A DNA stretch of 64,000 nt from an uncultured Aquimarina sp. (GCA_947501475.1 CANMWA010000014.1:85746-149745); one strand, 5' to 3'; counted from the first letter of the stretch, positions 34,405-43,512 are shown. Notes: generated from the letters alone by a model not told the origin. Made by a program: numbers and translations.

Positions 34405-35448
34405 ATGAAAACTATTAAGAAATCTAACATCTGTAAAAATGTAATAAACTACAAAATTGATGAAACAATTAATTTTGAATATCAACCCAAAGCTGGAGAT
34501 GTAGCTATATTCGAAGTCATAAGTATTGGTTCTTTAAATGCTATTCAAGACTTTGAAGGAAGAAACTGTTATCTCTTTGAAGGAGATAAAATAATGCTAA
34601 CATATGGTAACCGTTATGCTAGCAACCAATTTGAAGGCTATGTATCAAAAGGACACCAACAAGAATATGATTTATTAGGTAAGGGCGGTGTAGTAGGAAC
34701 AGTTAAGTCTATGTTTTATAAATTAGAATTAAAAGGCCCTACAAAGTTAAAACTAATAGGATATGCTACAGATAAAAAGGGAACGGTGATTAATACTATT
34801 TATCACAACAGAAAACCCTCTAAATTTAATCCACAAAAAATAAGAAGTTTTAAAACCATTTTATCAATTGGTTCTAGCATGGATAGTGGAAAAACAACTA
34901 CTGCAGCCTACCTATGTCGAGGGTTAAAAAACTCGGGGTATCGTGTCGCTTATATAAAACTTACTGGAACCGTATTTAACAAAGATAGAATGTTGGCATA
35001 TGATTGTGGTGCTGATTTTGTGAGTGATTTTTCTGAATTTGGTTTTCCTTCTACGTATTTATGTTCTACAAATACAATTATGGATTTGTACGAAAGTTTA
35101 CTAAATGAAGTTACCAAAACAGATCCAGATTATGTGGTTATAGAAGTAGCAGATGGGCTTTATCAAAAAGAAACTCGCACACTATTAAATTATCCTCTAT
35201 TTACCAAAACCATTGATCATGTTATTTTATCATGTTGTGACAGTTTAGCTGTAAATAGTGGGGTACAATTATTATCTCCAATTTTTAGAGATCGTTTATT
35301 TGCGCTAGCAGGTTTATTTACAGGAAGTCCTTTATTGGTAGATGAAGTAGAAAATTTGCATTCGACTCCGGTCTTAACATTGAGTAAATTATTACAACCT
35401 GATATATTGATCAACTTACTTTCTATAGATGTCAATATCGCTGTATAA
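34405..35448 (+). CDS. P-loop NTPase, DUF1611/MobB-like
   Basis: A 347-aa protein. Residues 1-140 are a beta-rich domain that I cannot name. From about 148 a P-loop NTPase domain follows with Walker A GSSMDSGKTT (156-165), a Walker B-like YVVIEVADG near 245-253 and a C-terminal alpha/beta part. It resembles the ATPase part of DUF1611 (DgcN) proteins and MobB-type GTP-binding proteins. No membrane segment. Its neighbours are a barrel, a small membrane protein and an HTTM-DCC1 fusion, all co-directional, so a role in an envelope or cofactor pathway is inferred. Specific reaction unknown. Confidence 0.65.
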   Translation: MKTIKKSNICKNVINYKIDETINFEYQPKAGDVAIFEVISIGSLNAIQDFEGRNCYLFEGDKIMLTYGNRYASNQFEGYVSKGHQQEYDLLGKGGVVGTVKSMFYKLELKGPTKLKLIGYATDKKGTVINTIYHNRKPSKFNPQKIRSFKTILSIGSSMDSGKTTTAAYLCRGLKNSGYRVAYIKLTGTVFNKDRMLAYDCGADFVSDFSEFGFPSTYLCSTNTIMDLYESLLNEVTKTDPDYVVIEVADGLYQKETRTLLNYPLFTKTIDHVILSCCDSLAVNSGVQLLSPIFRDRLFALAGLFTGSPLLVDEVENLHSTPVLTLSKLLQPDILINLLSIDVNIAV

Positions 35449-35461
35449 AAAACATAACCAG

Positions 35462-35923
35462 ATGAAATATTCACAACAACAAGCGATCCTTATAAGCATA
35501 TTCACTATGACATTAGTCTTATTGCCAGTTTTAGAAAACTGGGCTAGTAAACCAAAAGATAACTTTCCGTTTTCATACTATCCCATGTTTTCTAAAAAAC
35601 GAAAAGCGACTTATGGCTTATACTATTTTGTAGGTTATGACGCCTACCAAAATAGATATAAGGTTTCGTACAAATTAGCTGGTACTGGTGGTTTTAATCA
35701 AGTTCGTAGGCAGATAAAGAAAGCTGCACGATCAGAGAAATCTGATGCATTTACAAAAATGGTAGCTACACAGATTGCCAAAAAGAAAGGAAATCCATAT
35801 GCAAAATTAGAAAGAATAGAATTAGTTAAAGGGTATTATCATTTAGAAAAATATTTTCTAAAACAAGATACACTACCTGTACATGAAAGAAAAATTGCAT
35901 CACATAAAATAGAAAGAAAATGA
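35462..35923 (+). CDS. Small membrane-anchored protein next to the HTTM gene
   Basis: A 153-aa protein from the ATG at 35462; an earlier ATG at 35429 would overlap the previous gene by 20 bases. One N-terminal membrane helix (about 8-26) is followed by a basic periplasmic part starting NFPFSYYPMFSKKRK. The PMFS-type segment recurs, as I recall, in small proteins beside HTTM genes, but I cannot confirm this. Its stop overlaps the HTTM start by four bases (ATGA at 35920), so it is co-translated and probably a partner subunit. Confidence 0.65.
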   Translation: MKYSQQQAILISIFTMTLVLLPVLENWASKPKDNFPFSYYPMFSKKRKATYGLYYFVGYDAYQNRYKVSYKLAGTGGFNQVRRQIKKAARSEKSDAFTKMVATQIAKKKGNPYAKLERIELVKGYYHLEKYFLKQDTLPVHERKIASHKIERK

Positions 35924-37254
35924 AGAGGTTTTTAGAAAAAATAAGGAAGCTTTGGTTTATGAAAGTAAGGCCGCAACAATTAGCATTGTTACGTATTAGT
36001 ACTGGAATATTTAGCTTATGGTATTTTCTTTCACGATTTGAGATGATCCAAAAAATGACCAAGAATATAGAGGCTTTTGATCCTGTTGGAATATTAAGTT
36101 GGATGAGTACACCCTTATCTTCAGAAGTTTTCTGGTGGTTAAGTATCGTAGTTATCCTTCTCAATATAGGATATCTTATAGGTTGGAAATTTAAATTCAC
36201 TGGGCCAGCTTTTGCGATAGCAGTATTGGTATTCTTTACGTATCGTAATTCTTGGTCTATGATGTATCATAACCGAAACGCCCTTGTTTTACATATCGTT
36301 ATTCTGGGCCTAGTAGCCTCTGCAGATACATGGTCATGGGATGCATTCAAAAGAATCAAAAAAGGTTATAAAACACCAAAAACCCACTGGCAATATGGCT
36401 GGCCAATACAACTAATTTGTGCCGCAACTGTAGGAACTTATCTATTAGCAGGAATCGCTAAAATTGCTGGTGATTTAGCTTGGGAATGGGCAGATGGAAC
36501 CGCAATGCGCTCGCAAGTTGCTGTAGATGCTATACGCAAAGAGATGTTAGGGTCTGAAGCAGCTCCTCTATTCAACTTTTTATTTGAGCATACCTGGTTA
36601 TTTCTAGGAATGGGTATTCTAACCTTTGTCTTAGAGCTGGGAGCACCACTAGCTTTGGTAAAAAGAAAATGGGGGATGATTTGGGCAACGCTAACCTGGA
36701 TGATGCATTGGGGGGTTTTCTTTATCATGGGTATTAGTTTTCGTTATCAAATGACGGGATTAATATTTCTTCCGTTTTTTAATCTTGAGAAATTATGGGA
36801 CTCATCCAAAAAGCATATGATTGAGGGTACAAATAATCAATCTGTATTTGATAACTCCTCAAAGCCAGTTGTGTTATTTGATGGTATATGTAATTTATGT
36901 AATGGTTGGATTCAGTTTATTCTAAAAAGAGAACAAAATCAATTATTTCAATTTGCTTCTTTACAATCTGAAACTGTAGAACATTTATTGAGAAATAATA
37001 ATTTACTCCAAAATTCATCATCGATATTACTTATTGAAAACGGCATGATTTATAAAAAAAGTGAAGCCGTATTACGAATTTGTAAATATCTAAGAACTCC
37101 ATGGAGGGTATTAACTGTTTTATTAATAATTCCAAGATCGTTTAGAGATCCTATATACGATATTGTAGCAAAGAACCGCTACAAATGGTTTGGAAAGCAA
37201 CAACATTGTAAATTACCCCAACCAGATCAACGGTTTAGATTTTTAGATCTATAA
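35920..37254 (+). CDS. HTTM domain fused to DCC1-like thiol-disulfide domain
   Basis: A 444-aa fusion. Residues 1-300 are a multi-helix membrane domain of the HTTM (vitamin K-dependent gamma-carboxylase-like) family, with QQLALLRISTGIFSLWYF at the start and several more helices. Residues 312-444 are a DCC1-like (DUF393) domain with FDGICNLCNGW, whose CxxC pair is Cys324/Cys327. HTTM and DCC1 genes are often separate neighbours, so the fusion supports a shared redox job in the membrane. Substrate is unknown. It is coupled to the small membrane protein upstream and followed by an ABC exporter gene. Confidence 0.85.
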   Translation: MKRFLEKIRKLWFMKVRPQQLALLRISTGIFSLWYFLSRFEMIQKMTKNIEAFDPVGILSWMSTPLSSEVFWWLSIVVILLNIGYLIGWKFKFTGPAFAIAVLVFFTYRNSWSMMYHNRNALVLHIVILGLVASADTWSWDAFKRIKKGYKTPKTHWQYGWPIQLICAATVGTYLLAGIAKIAGDLAWEWADGTAMRSQVAVDAIRKEMLGSEAAPLFNFLFEHTWLFLGMGILTFVLELGAPLALVKRKWGMIWATLTWMMHWGVFFIMGISFRYQMTGLIFLPFFNLEKLWDSSKKHMIEGTNNQSVFDNSSKPVVLFDGICNLCNGWIQFILKREQNQLFQFASLQSETVEHLLRNNNLLQNSSSILLIENGMIYKKSEAVLRICKYLRTPWRVLTVLLIIPRSFRDPIYDIVAKNRYKWFGKQQHCKLPQPDQRFRFLDL

Positions 37255-37268
37255 ACAATGTTTGTTAT

Positions 37269-37340
37269 GTTAAGTAGATAGGTCATAATCCTAAGATAAT
37301 TCCCATAGCATATTTTATCGGGGTTTGGCCTATCCTTAAC
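37269..37340 (+). other. Imperfect long inverted repeat between HTTM and ABC genes
   Basis: GTTAAG..ATAGGTC at the left pairs with GGCCTATC.CTTAAC at the right across about 45 bases. It could be a processing or attenuation hairpin in the leader of the ABC gene. No T-run follows. Weak evidence. Confidence 0.35.
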
Positions 37341-37373
37341 AATTTCACATATAATAAATTTTAAATTCTTGAT

Positions 37374-39047
37374 ATGTTATATACCAAATGGAATATCATA
37401 AACAACTTTGCTCTTAAAAATACTATTTTGATGGGGCTAACATTTCTTAGCGGACTTTGTTATAATATATTAACCATTCTTATTCCGATTAGTATTGGTA
37501 AATTCTATGAACTTAGTTTTGGTTTTTCTTCACATCGATTAGCTGCATTTAAATTCATTCCTTTTATGGATGCTCCAGATTTTAACTCATTTCTTGTTTT
37601 TTTCTTTTCATTGGTAGTGTTACGATTACTTTTTGAATACCTAAATCGTTATGGGATTGGGGTAGTTGGTGAACGTTTTAGCAAAACACTTCGAGAACAA
37701 CTCTTCATTAAGCAACTACAAATCTCAATGAATGTATATGATAGCAAGGGAATCGGAAAGTATTTATTAAGATATAGTGGTGATTTGAAAAGTATTCAAA
37801 ATTATGTAAAAAATGGAATGATACGTTTCTTTCAGGATGTAGTTTTACTTTGTATTGTAGTTGTTGCTATTGGATATTTTGACACATATTTAGGTGTTAT
37901 TATTGCCGGTTGTATTATTACCTCATCGGTAATACTTTGGGGCATCAATAAAGCGTTGTATAAGGCTTCTCTTGAAATAAGAAATAAACGCTCTGGCATG
38001 TTAAGCTTTGTGAATATACGTTTACGAGGGATTATTGCTTTAAAAGCATTTAATAAATATAAACCAGAAGAAAAAAGATATCAAAAACGATCTAATGATC
38101 TTTATGATGTTGGAAAACGCTATGCCAAAATCGTAGCTTTATTGCAAGCTATCATTCCGGCTATAACGTATAGTATGTTGGGAGTTATTATGTTATATGT
38201 ATTTTCATCAACACAAGGTATACAAAAAACTATGCAAGGTTCTTCTCTACTCATTCTAATTTTATTGATCATTTCTATACTTCCTGTACTTAGACGTAGT
38301 TTACGAGTGAGTATTGTTTGGAAATTGGGAGATATCTCTTTTAGTAAGTTGATAGATGTTTTTTGTTTACCTAGAGAAAATAAATTACCTTTTGAACAAA
38401 TAGTGTTAAACCAAGAAGAAATAGTATTTAAAAATGTCTGTTTTGAGTACCCCAATACTACAAAACGAGTATTCAAAAATTTTGGATTATCAATATCACC
38501 AAAAAGTACAACTTTATTTCAAGGAACATCGGGATCTGGAAAATCTACTTTTATACGCTTATTACTTAAATTAATATCTCCTACCAATGGGCATATCGCC
38601 TTTGGTGATTATCAATGTCATGAATTATCTGAAAAAACTATAAGAAAGAATATTGCTGTTGTATCTAAGGATTTTCCTTTATATGGAAGAAATGTCTATG
38701 AAGCTATTGTGTATAATCGAAAAGAAAAAAATAGAGAAAGTGCCGGGCAGATATTGCAATATATGCAACAGTTTGAAAATAAAGAGGATACATTGCACTT
38801 AGATAGTAAAATTGGTGATATGGCATGTAACCTAACCTCTGGACAACAAAAAATGTTGATGTATTGCAGAGCATTACTTACCAAAAAACCAATTTTAATT
38901 CTTGAAGAACCTTTAAAAGAGCTCAATATTAAAACCCAGCAATTACTGTTTCAATTACTTGAAAACATTGAGCATCAAAAAACTCTAATCTTATTAGACG
39001 ATCATGAAGTGCATGGGTTTAATATTGATAAAGTGCATTATTTATAA
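37374..39047 (+). CDS. ABC exporter half-transporter with degenerate ATPase motifs
   Basis: A 557-aa protein with an ABC type-1 membrane domain of six helices (about 15-330) fused to a nucleotide-binding domain (about 345-557). Walker A is intact (GTSGSGKST near 384-392) and Walker B reads ILILEEP. The signature is LTSGQQ in place of LSGGQ, and the Q-loop is VSKDF, without Gln. Two copies would form an exporter, possibly slow or regulatory. It closes the co-directional block begun at 33506 and is probably linked to the HTTM-DCC1 protein. Substrate unknown. Confidence 0.85.
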   Translation: MLYTKWNIINNFALKNTILMGLTFLSGLCYNILTILIPISIGKFYELSFGFSSHRLAAFKFIPFMDAPDFNSFLVFFFSLVVLRLLFEYLNRYGIGVVGERFSKTLREQLFIKQLQISMNVYDSKGIGKYLLRYSGDLKSIQNYVKNGMIRFFQDVVLLCIVVVAIGYFDTYLGVIIAGCIITSSVILWGINKALYKASLEIRNKRSGMLSFVNIRLRGIIALKAFNKYKPEEKRYQKRSNDLYDVGKRYAKIVALLQAIIPAITYSMLGVIMLYVFSSTQGIQKTMQGSSLLILILLIISILPVLRRSLRVSIVWKLGDISFSKLIDVFCLPRENKLPFEQIVLNQEEIVFKNVCFEYPNTTKRVFKNFGLSISPKSTTLFQGTSGSGKSTFIRLLLKLISPTNGHIAFGDYQCHELSEKTIRKNIAVVSKDFPLYGRNVYEAIVYNRKEKNRESAGQILQYMQQFENKEDTLHLDSKIGDMACNLTSGQQKMLMYCRALLTKKPILILEEPLKELNIKTQQLLFQLLENIEHQKTLILLDDHEVHGFNIDKVHYL

Positions 39048-39164
39048 AAAACACTCCCTAGTGATTCTTTTTCTTACAAAGGGTAGACAATGAAAAAGAT
39101 ATCAAAATTTAATATCATTTAATGCATAGGATTATAATACGTATTGAATAGGGAGATATACATT

Positions 39165-40073
39165 TTAAGGCTTTTTCTGATTCAAATGCAATACAAAAAT
39201 AGCGTTGAACCCAAATACAAAATTACCATCTTTAAAATTAAAATTATTTGGTGTTTGCGTGATAAAAGCATCTTCGACCATAGCTCGGGTATTGGTTAAC
39301 TGAAACTGCAACATCACATCGCTTAGCTCCCAATTTACACCTAATGAGAAAGCATCATAAGTATTTATAGACTCTAAAGGGTTGATCAGATAATAATATT
39401 CTGAAACGATAGATACATGTCCGTCTAACTTGTATCGCCCTCCTACTCCTATTGCAAATTGATTATTAGGGTCCTCAGGAAAAGTTGAAGAACTCCTATG
39501 TATATACGTTGGTGAAATTTGCATCGAAAACTGCGGTGTAAATTTACGGGCAATTAATAATTGACTAGTAAAAGCTAATTTATCACTAAACTCATCAAAT
39601 CTATTTACATCCGGAAAAGGTCGATTACGTTTACTTCGGTAGGATCCATTTTGAAAAAGTGTAACACTCAATGGAGATCCTTTACCATCACTTCGCTGTC
39701 TGACAAGCTTATACTTTAAGAATCCGTCAAAAATACCATCAAGAGTACCTGCTCCTGCTCCAAATGATAATCGATCAGAGATACCATACTCTAGAGCTAA
39801 CCTGGCATTAAGCTTATCAGCCACAAAGCTTTGCCCTCTATAATTTGGGATATTCCAAAATCTATTAAAGGCTTGGATCTCTAATATTCCTTTTTTTCTA
39901 GTTTCGACAGAATGTCCTATCGAAAGACGACTAGCTTTAAAGGTTGCAAATTCATATTGAGGTGTATCTGGGTATTCTTTTTCTAGTGTATCTAACAAAC
40001 CTTGTGCATTCATAGACATGCCAAATCCAAGCATTACACAAAAGTATACCAAAAGATGTGTTTTATTTTTCAT
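39165..40073 (-). CDS. DUF5777 family outer-membrane barrel, copy 1
   Basis: A 302-aa protein from the ATG at 40073 (the earlier ATG at 40088 adds five residues before the signal). Signal peptide to NAQG. The mature part matches the DUF5777 pattern: TFKASRLSIGHSVETRKKG near the start, FGAGAGTLDGIFDGFLKYK, SQLLIARKFTPQFSMQISP, FAIGVGGRYKL. Closely similar to the protein at 47819-48733. It overlaps the YceI gene by 11 bases. It is the last gene of a leftward operon headed by the promoter at 41282-41361. Likely an outer-membrane partner of the YceI protein. Confidence 0.85.
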   Translation of the reverse strand: MKNKTHLLVYFCVMLGFGMSMNAQGLLDTLEKEYPDTPQYEFATFKASRLSIGHSVETRKKGILEIQAFNRFWNIPNYRGQSFVADKLNARLALEYGISDRLSFGAGAGTLDGIFDGFLKYKLVRQRSDGKGSPLSVTLFQNGSYRSKRNRPFPDVNRFDEFSDKLAFTSQLLIARKFTPQFSMQISPTYIHRSSSTFPEDPNNQFAIGVGGRYKLDGHVSIVSEYYYLINPLESINTYDAFSLGVNWELSDVMLQFQLTNTRAMVEDAFITQTPNNFNFKDGNFVFGFNAIFVLHLNQKKP

Positions 40074-40611
40074 ATGGCTGATATTCAAATCTAAAGGTTA
40101 TCGATATAGTTTTTGCAATATTTGGTGCTAAGATTGGTGGAATTTTGATATCAAAATCTTTAACGGTTGCTTCAAAATCACCAGTCAATAGATATTTACC
40201 ATTCTTGTTTTCGATCGTTGTTTTTATGGCTACCTCTTTAGTAATACCATGTATAGTAAGGTCTCCTTTAATAATTTTAACCTGGACACCCGTAGCTAAT
40301 GGATCAAAATCAATGATTTCACCTTCAAAAGTAGCTTTGGGATATAGGTCAGACTCAATATAACTTTCATTAAAATGCTCGTGCATTAATGATTTTTTAA
40401 AAACAAAAGCGTTCATGAGCATGCTCACTGCAATTTTATTTTTCGACAAATCAATAATACTCAACACTTGATTATTCTTTGCCTCTATATTCTCTACAGA
40501 AGTATAAGAAAAGAAAGAAGCTTGCCCTTGACGTGTGATAACTTGATCCGACTTTACTTCTAAATCAGTAAAATTTGTCAAAATAAGTAACAGAACAATA
40601 ATTTTATTCAT
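40063..40611 (-). CDS. YceI family protein, copy 1
   Basis: A 182-aa protein with a hydrophobic N-terminus and a YceI-type lipocalin-like barrel: VLSIIDLSKNKIAVSMLMNAF, FNESYIESDLYPKATFEGEI, TIHGITKEVAIKTTI, FDIKIPPI. YceI proteins bind isoprenoid-type lipids in the periplasm by family knowledge. It is similar over its length to the protein at 47269-47817. It overlaps the OB-fold gene upstream by eight bases and the barrel gene downstream by 11, so all three are tightly coupled. Confidence 0.88.
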   Translation of the reverse strand: MNKIIVLLLILTNFTDLEVKSDQVITRQGQASFFSYTSVENIEAKNNQVLSIIDLSKNKIAVSMLMNAFVFKKSLMHEHFNESYIESDLYPKATFEGEIIDFDPLATGVQVKIIKGDLTIHGITKEVAIKTTIENKNGKYLLTGDFEATVKDFDIKIPPILAPNIAKTISITFRFEYQPYEK

Positions 40612-41041
40612 TGATTTGTGTGTTAATCAGCATACAGTTTAATAATATAGCATCCTTCAGAAACCCTTTACAGATTCCTTTTATTTGTATTTTTTGACCA
40701 GGTATAAGTTTTTTGACTTCTTCTATTTGATCGGGTTGCATATCGCATATTACACTAGAATATTTGTCATCGCCATGCAATAATACAGTATTTCGATTAT
40801 TTAAAAAAGAGATCTCTTTTACGATACCCTCTATTTCAATAACTTTACCTCTATATATAGAATTTGCACTTTCTTCATTAAGTATATATTTTGAAGTAAG
40901 CTCTCCAGAACTCATTTTTATTTCTGTAGCTACAGTATCAATATCAACATATGTACGATTATAAAAACCAAAATAAAAGTAAAGACCTGCTACTAATAGT
41001 AGGCAAAAAAGAAAGGTTAAGATTTTATTTTTTGTATCCAT
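40604..41041 (-). CDS. Membrane-anchored OB-fold protein (tRNA_anti-like), copy 1
   Basis: A 145-aa protein from the ATG at 41041; upstream in-frame ATGs at 41059 and 41089 would precede the anchor with polar residues. One N-terminal helix (ILTFLFCLLLVAGLYFYFGF) is followed by an OB-fold-like segment: YRGKVIEIEGIVKEI, TVLLHGDD, VICDMQPDQ, PGQKIQIKGICKG. These match tRNA_anti-like small proteins of Bacteroidota with unknown function. It has a paralogue at 46790-47215 in an equivalent operon position. Confidence 0.78.
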   Translation of the reverse strand: MDTKNKILTFLFCLLLVAGLYFYFGFYNRTYVDIDTVATEIKMSSGELTSKYILNEESANSIYRGKVIEIEGIVKEISFLNNRNTVLLHGDDKYSSVICDMQPDQIEEVKKLIPGQKIQIKGICKGFLKDAILLNCMLINTQINE

Positions 41042-41155
41042 CCTGTACTTCAAAAACATTCTATGATCTGCAATACTACAATTGCTCAATTTAAAAAAAT
41101 TAATTTAAACAATATCCGTGCACATAGTTAATGCTGGATTTTTAAAATGATTCAG

Positions 41156-41251
41156 TTAACACGTTGCTATTAAAAACATAATTTGCAGCATTACTATAAC
41201 CGCGGTAATTGAAAATAAGTATAAAGGTATATTGTTTTTAAGCTTTTTCAT
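41156..41251 (-). CDS. 31-aa single-helix membrane peptide
   Basis: A short ORF just downstream of promoter P3. It begins MKKLKNNIPLYLFS, followed by one hydrophobic helix with four Ile, two Val and three Met, and ends in ATC. Its ATG lies 30 bases after the TTATTTGC box, the same spacing as in P1 (30) and near that in P2 (26). This is the best reason to think it is translated as the first gene of the leftward OB-fold/YceI/DUF5777 operon. Small membrane peptides often stabilise or regulate a larger membrane complex; the role here is unknown. Confidence 0.6.
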   Translation of the reverse strand: MKKLKNNIPLYLFSITAVIVMLQIMFLIATC

Positions 41252-41281
41252 TGATCTACATTTTTCGGATTACTATTTTCA

Positions 41282-41361
41282 GCAAATAAACAATGATTAT
41301 AACATTTTGCTGTAATAAATGTTTGTTAGAGTGAAAAAGCAGCTTTTAAAAGGAAAAAAAT
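41282..41361 (-). promoter_or_regulatory. LytTR-type promoter P3 (leftward operon)
   Basis: Read leftward: ATTTTTTTCC, then CTTTTTCAC about 22 bases on, then a 3' box TTTATTTGC. The distance from the first repeat to the box end is 80 bases, against 79 in P1 and P2. Direct repeats about two helical turns apart are the usual form of LytTR binding sites. It sits between the LytTR gene and the 31-aa ORF. Confidence 0.6.
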
Positions 41362-41490
41362 CGACTGAAATGAACTGTAATTGTTTCTCGATTAAATGAA
41401 ATAGAAAAAAAATATACTATTTTCGTTTTCGCTATCGTATGTATGCTAAACTAAAAACGTTTAGGAGTAACAGATTTATGTAACGTCCCA

Positions 41491-42594
41491 ATGAGAAAAG
41501 ATAAATTATACTTTTTAACTTTCATTTCAATATCAGTTATTTTTTTGATCATAGCGTCTCTTGGTGTAAAGTATTTTATCAAAGTAAGCGCAAATCAATT
41601 GATAGAAGTACAATTAGAATCAAGTAAGCGTGAAGCTAATGAAATAGCAAAGCTAATCAGTAATCAATTAGTGGGTGGTATTGAAAAGAATACCGTAATA
41701 AGTAATATTCAGAATACAATAGAGAATACCCATAGTGGTGCTTCGTTTATTTGTGTATTTAATTGGTCTGGAAAAGAAGTTTGCCATCCAGATATTACAA
41801 AAGTTGGACAAAAAGTAAACTCTAATCAATTGCTTTTAGAATCGTTGAGCGAAGAAGATAGTTCTGATAAGCTATACGATTTATTGATGAACCGTAAAAA
41901 AGAAAAAGAAAATGACACCATTGGTATGGAGTCAGAGATTGTATATATCGCACCTGTAAAGGATTCTGATTTAATTGTTGCAGCACATGCAAATTTGAAT
42001 AAGATATCGACTCAAACAAGAAAACTTAAAACAAGCTTTTATACCATATTTGCTTTAATGGGTGGATTAATTATTCTGTCTTCCTTCTTTGCAGTTCGTA
42101 TTATTGGAAGTTATTATGAAAAGCAATTAGAACAAAAAAACATAAGTTTAGAAAGTGAACTGGTAAATCTCTCAAAACTGAATACAGATCTTGTGGCTTA
42201 CCAACAAAAAGTAGTTAAAGATACAAATGATGAACAATCAGAATCAGAATCTGATTTTGGCAAAAAACGTATTCTCACCTATCTTAGAAATGAGTTAATC
42301 CCAATTTCAATTAACAAAATAGCGTATATATATACAGAAAACACGATCACTTATGTGATTTGTTTTGATGGAAAAAGAACAACAAGCAGTAATAGCCTTG
42401 ATGATATATATGCAAGTTTAGACACTTCAATATTTTTTAGAGCAAATCGACAATTTATAATAAGTATTACTGGTATCGAAAAAATAATAAAGTATGGTAA
42501 TAGCCAGCTTAAAATTTTAGTTCAGGATGCCGATGTAGAAATACTCATAAGTAAAAATAAAGCTGCAGAGTTTAGACAGTGGCTTAATATTTAA
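41491..42594 (+). CDS. Membrane-bound LytTR transcriptional regulator with Cache-like sensor
   Basis: A 367-aa protein. Two membrane helices (about 7-28 and 183-205) flank a periplasmic Cache-like domain with FICVFNWSGKEVCHPDITKVG and VYIAPVKDSDLIVAAHANL. A coiled coil at about 208-255 leads to a C-terminal LytTR DNA-binding domain (about 262-367; IAYIYTENTITYVICFDGK, FFRANRQFIISITGIEKI). It lacks kinase and receiver domains, so it is a one-component sensor-regulator. It lies between two operons whose promoters carry tandem repeats of LytTR-site form (P1-P3), so it is the probable regulator of the whole region 39165-48733. Confidence 0.9.
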   Translation: MRKDKLYFLTFISISVIFLIIASLGVKYFIKVSANQLIEVQLESSKREANEIAKLISNQLVGGIEKNTVISNIQNTIENTHSGASFICVFNWSGKEVCHPDITKVGQKVNSNQLLLESLSEEDSSDKLYDLLMNRKKEKENDTIGMESEIVYIAPVKDSDLIVAAHANLNKISTQTRKLKTSFYTIFALMGGLIILSSFFAVRIIGSYYEKQLEQKNISLESELVNLSKLNTDLVAYQQKVVKDTNDEQSESESDFGKKRILTYLRNELIPISINKIAYIYTENTITYVICFDGKRTTSSNSLDDIYASLDTSIFFRANRQFIISITGIEKIIKYGNSQLKILVQDADVEILISKNKAAEFRQWLNI

Positions 42595-42686
42595 GCCCCC
42601 CCTCCTTTTACATAAGAATACATTATATATAATTTTTAGGGTTTCGACTCTTATGCTTCTTAATACTACCTAAGTAAGAAAACATC

Positions 42687-42780
42687 ATTTTTTTCAAGGC
42701 TTTTTTTTCCTTTTCAACTTCATTTTTTCCCTTTCATAAAATTTAATTTCATTCACATGCCTCTATATATGGTTATTTGC
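42687..42780 (+). promoter_or_regulatory. LytTR-type promoter P1 (collagen-like lipoproteins)
   Basis: Three T-rich repeats: ATTTTTTTC, TTTTTTTCC and ATTTTTTCC, with the last two 20 bases apart, then GGTTATTTGC. By hand it matches P2 (45328-45421) without gaps at about 74 of 94 positions. The ATG at 42811 follows 30 bases later. Confidence 0.72.
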
Positions 42781-42810
42781 GCCATCATTCAAACAATAAT
42801 TAATTTTAAA

Positions 42811-43512
42811 ATGAAAACAATGAAAAACTTTTTTTTACGAACCATTGTAATTGGTGTATTGGGGCTTTTATCCACCAATTGTGAGGACGGTGATATCGGC
42901 CCTGCTGGTGCAGATGGTATTGTCGGAGTAGATGGTGTTGATGGAACCAATGGCCAAAATGGAACCAATGGTCAAAACGGCGTTGGTTTTGATGAACTCA
43001 CCAAATTTGGAAGTATCACGTTTACGCTAGAGGGAACACGACCCGATAATATTCCTTTTACCAAGACCGATGAATTTAAATTTACTGCTGTAGAAGATAT
43101 TGACCGTTTTAACAATGTAGAAATTGAAGAAAACAGTTTAGAGTTTAGTATAGAACGGACTTTAAGTGCACCTGATGACGATTTTCAGGATTCAGGAATA
43201 GAGGTTTTCCTTGTTCTTACTAACCCGGGAGAAGCTGATGAAACCATTGAATTCGATTTATTCGTAGATGATTATACAATGATTTTTGAGGACCTCACCT
43301 ACTTTGGTTTTAGGGATGATTTTACTAACGATCAAATAGGGGTTACAAATTTTAGTTTAACCAATTTCAATTTTAATAATGAGACCAATGCGGTTACATT
43401 TTCATTTTCTTTTAATGTCGATGCAGCAAATAATGATACGGGTAATGATTTAACCATTTCTGGAGAAGTAGATGTCATCGTTCTAGAAGATATAGATGAC
43501 ATAGAACTTTAA
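42811..43512 (+). CDS. Collagen-like repeat lipoprotein, copy 1
   Basis: A 233-aa lipoprotein (LSTNC lipobox; Cys at residue 27) followed by a collagen-like Gly-X-Y stretch of about 35 residues rich in Asp and Asn (DGDIGPAGADG, GTNGQNGTNGQNG), then a beta-rich domain of about 160 residues beginning ELTKFGSITFTLEGTRPDN and ending SGEVDVIVLED. The ATG at 42757 in the same frame lies inside the promoter, so I choose 42811. It is the first of three tandem paralogues. Collagen-like stalks can trimerise and hold a surface domain away from the membrane. Function of the beta domain unknown. Confidence 0.85.
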   Translation: MKTMKNFFLRTIVIGVLGLLSTNCEDGDIGPAGADGIVGVDGVDGTNGQNGTNGQNGVGFDELTKFGSITFTLEGTRPDNIPFTKTDEFKFTAVEDIDRFNNVEIEENSLEFSIERTLSAPDDDFQDSGIEVFLVLTNPGEADETIEFDLFVDDYTMIFEDLTYFGFRDDFTNDQIGVTNFSLTNFNFNNETNAVTFSFSFNVDAANNDTGNDLTISGEVDVIVLEDIDDIEL

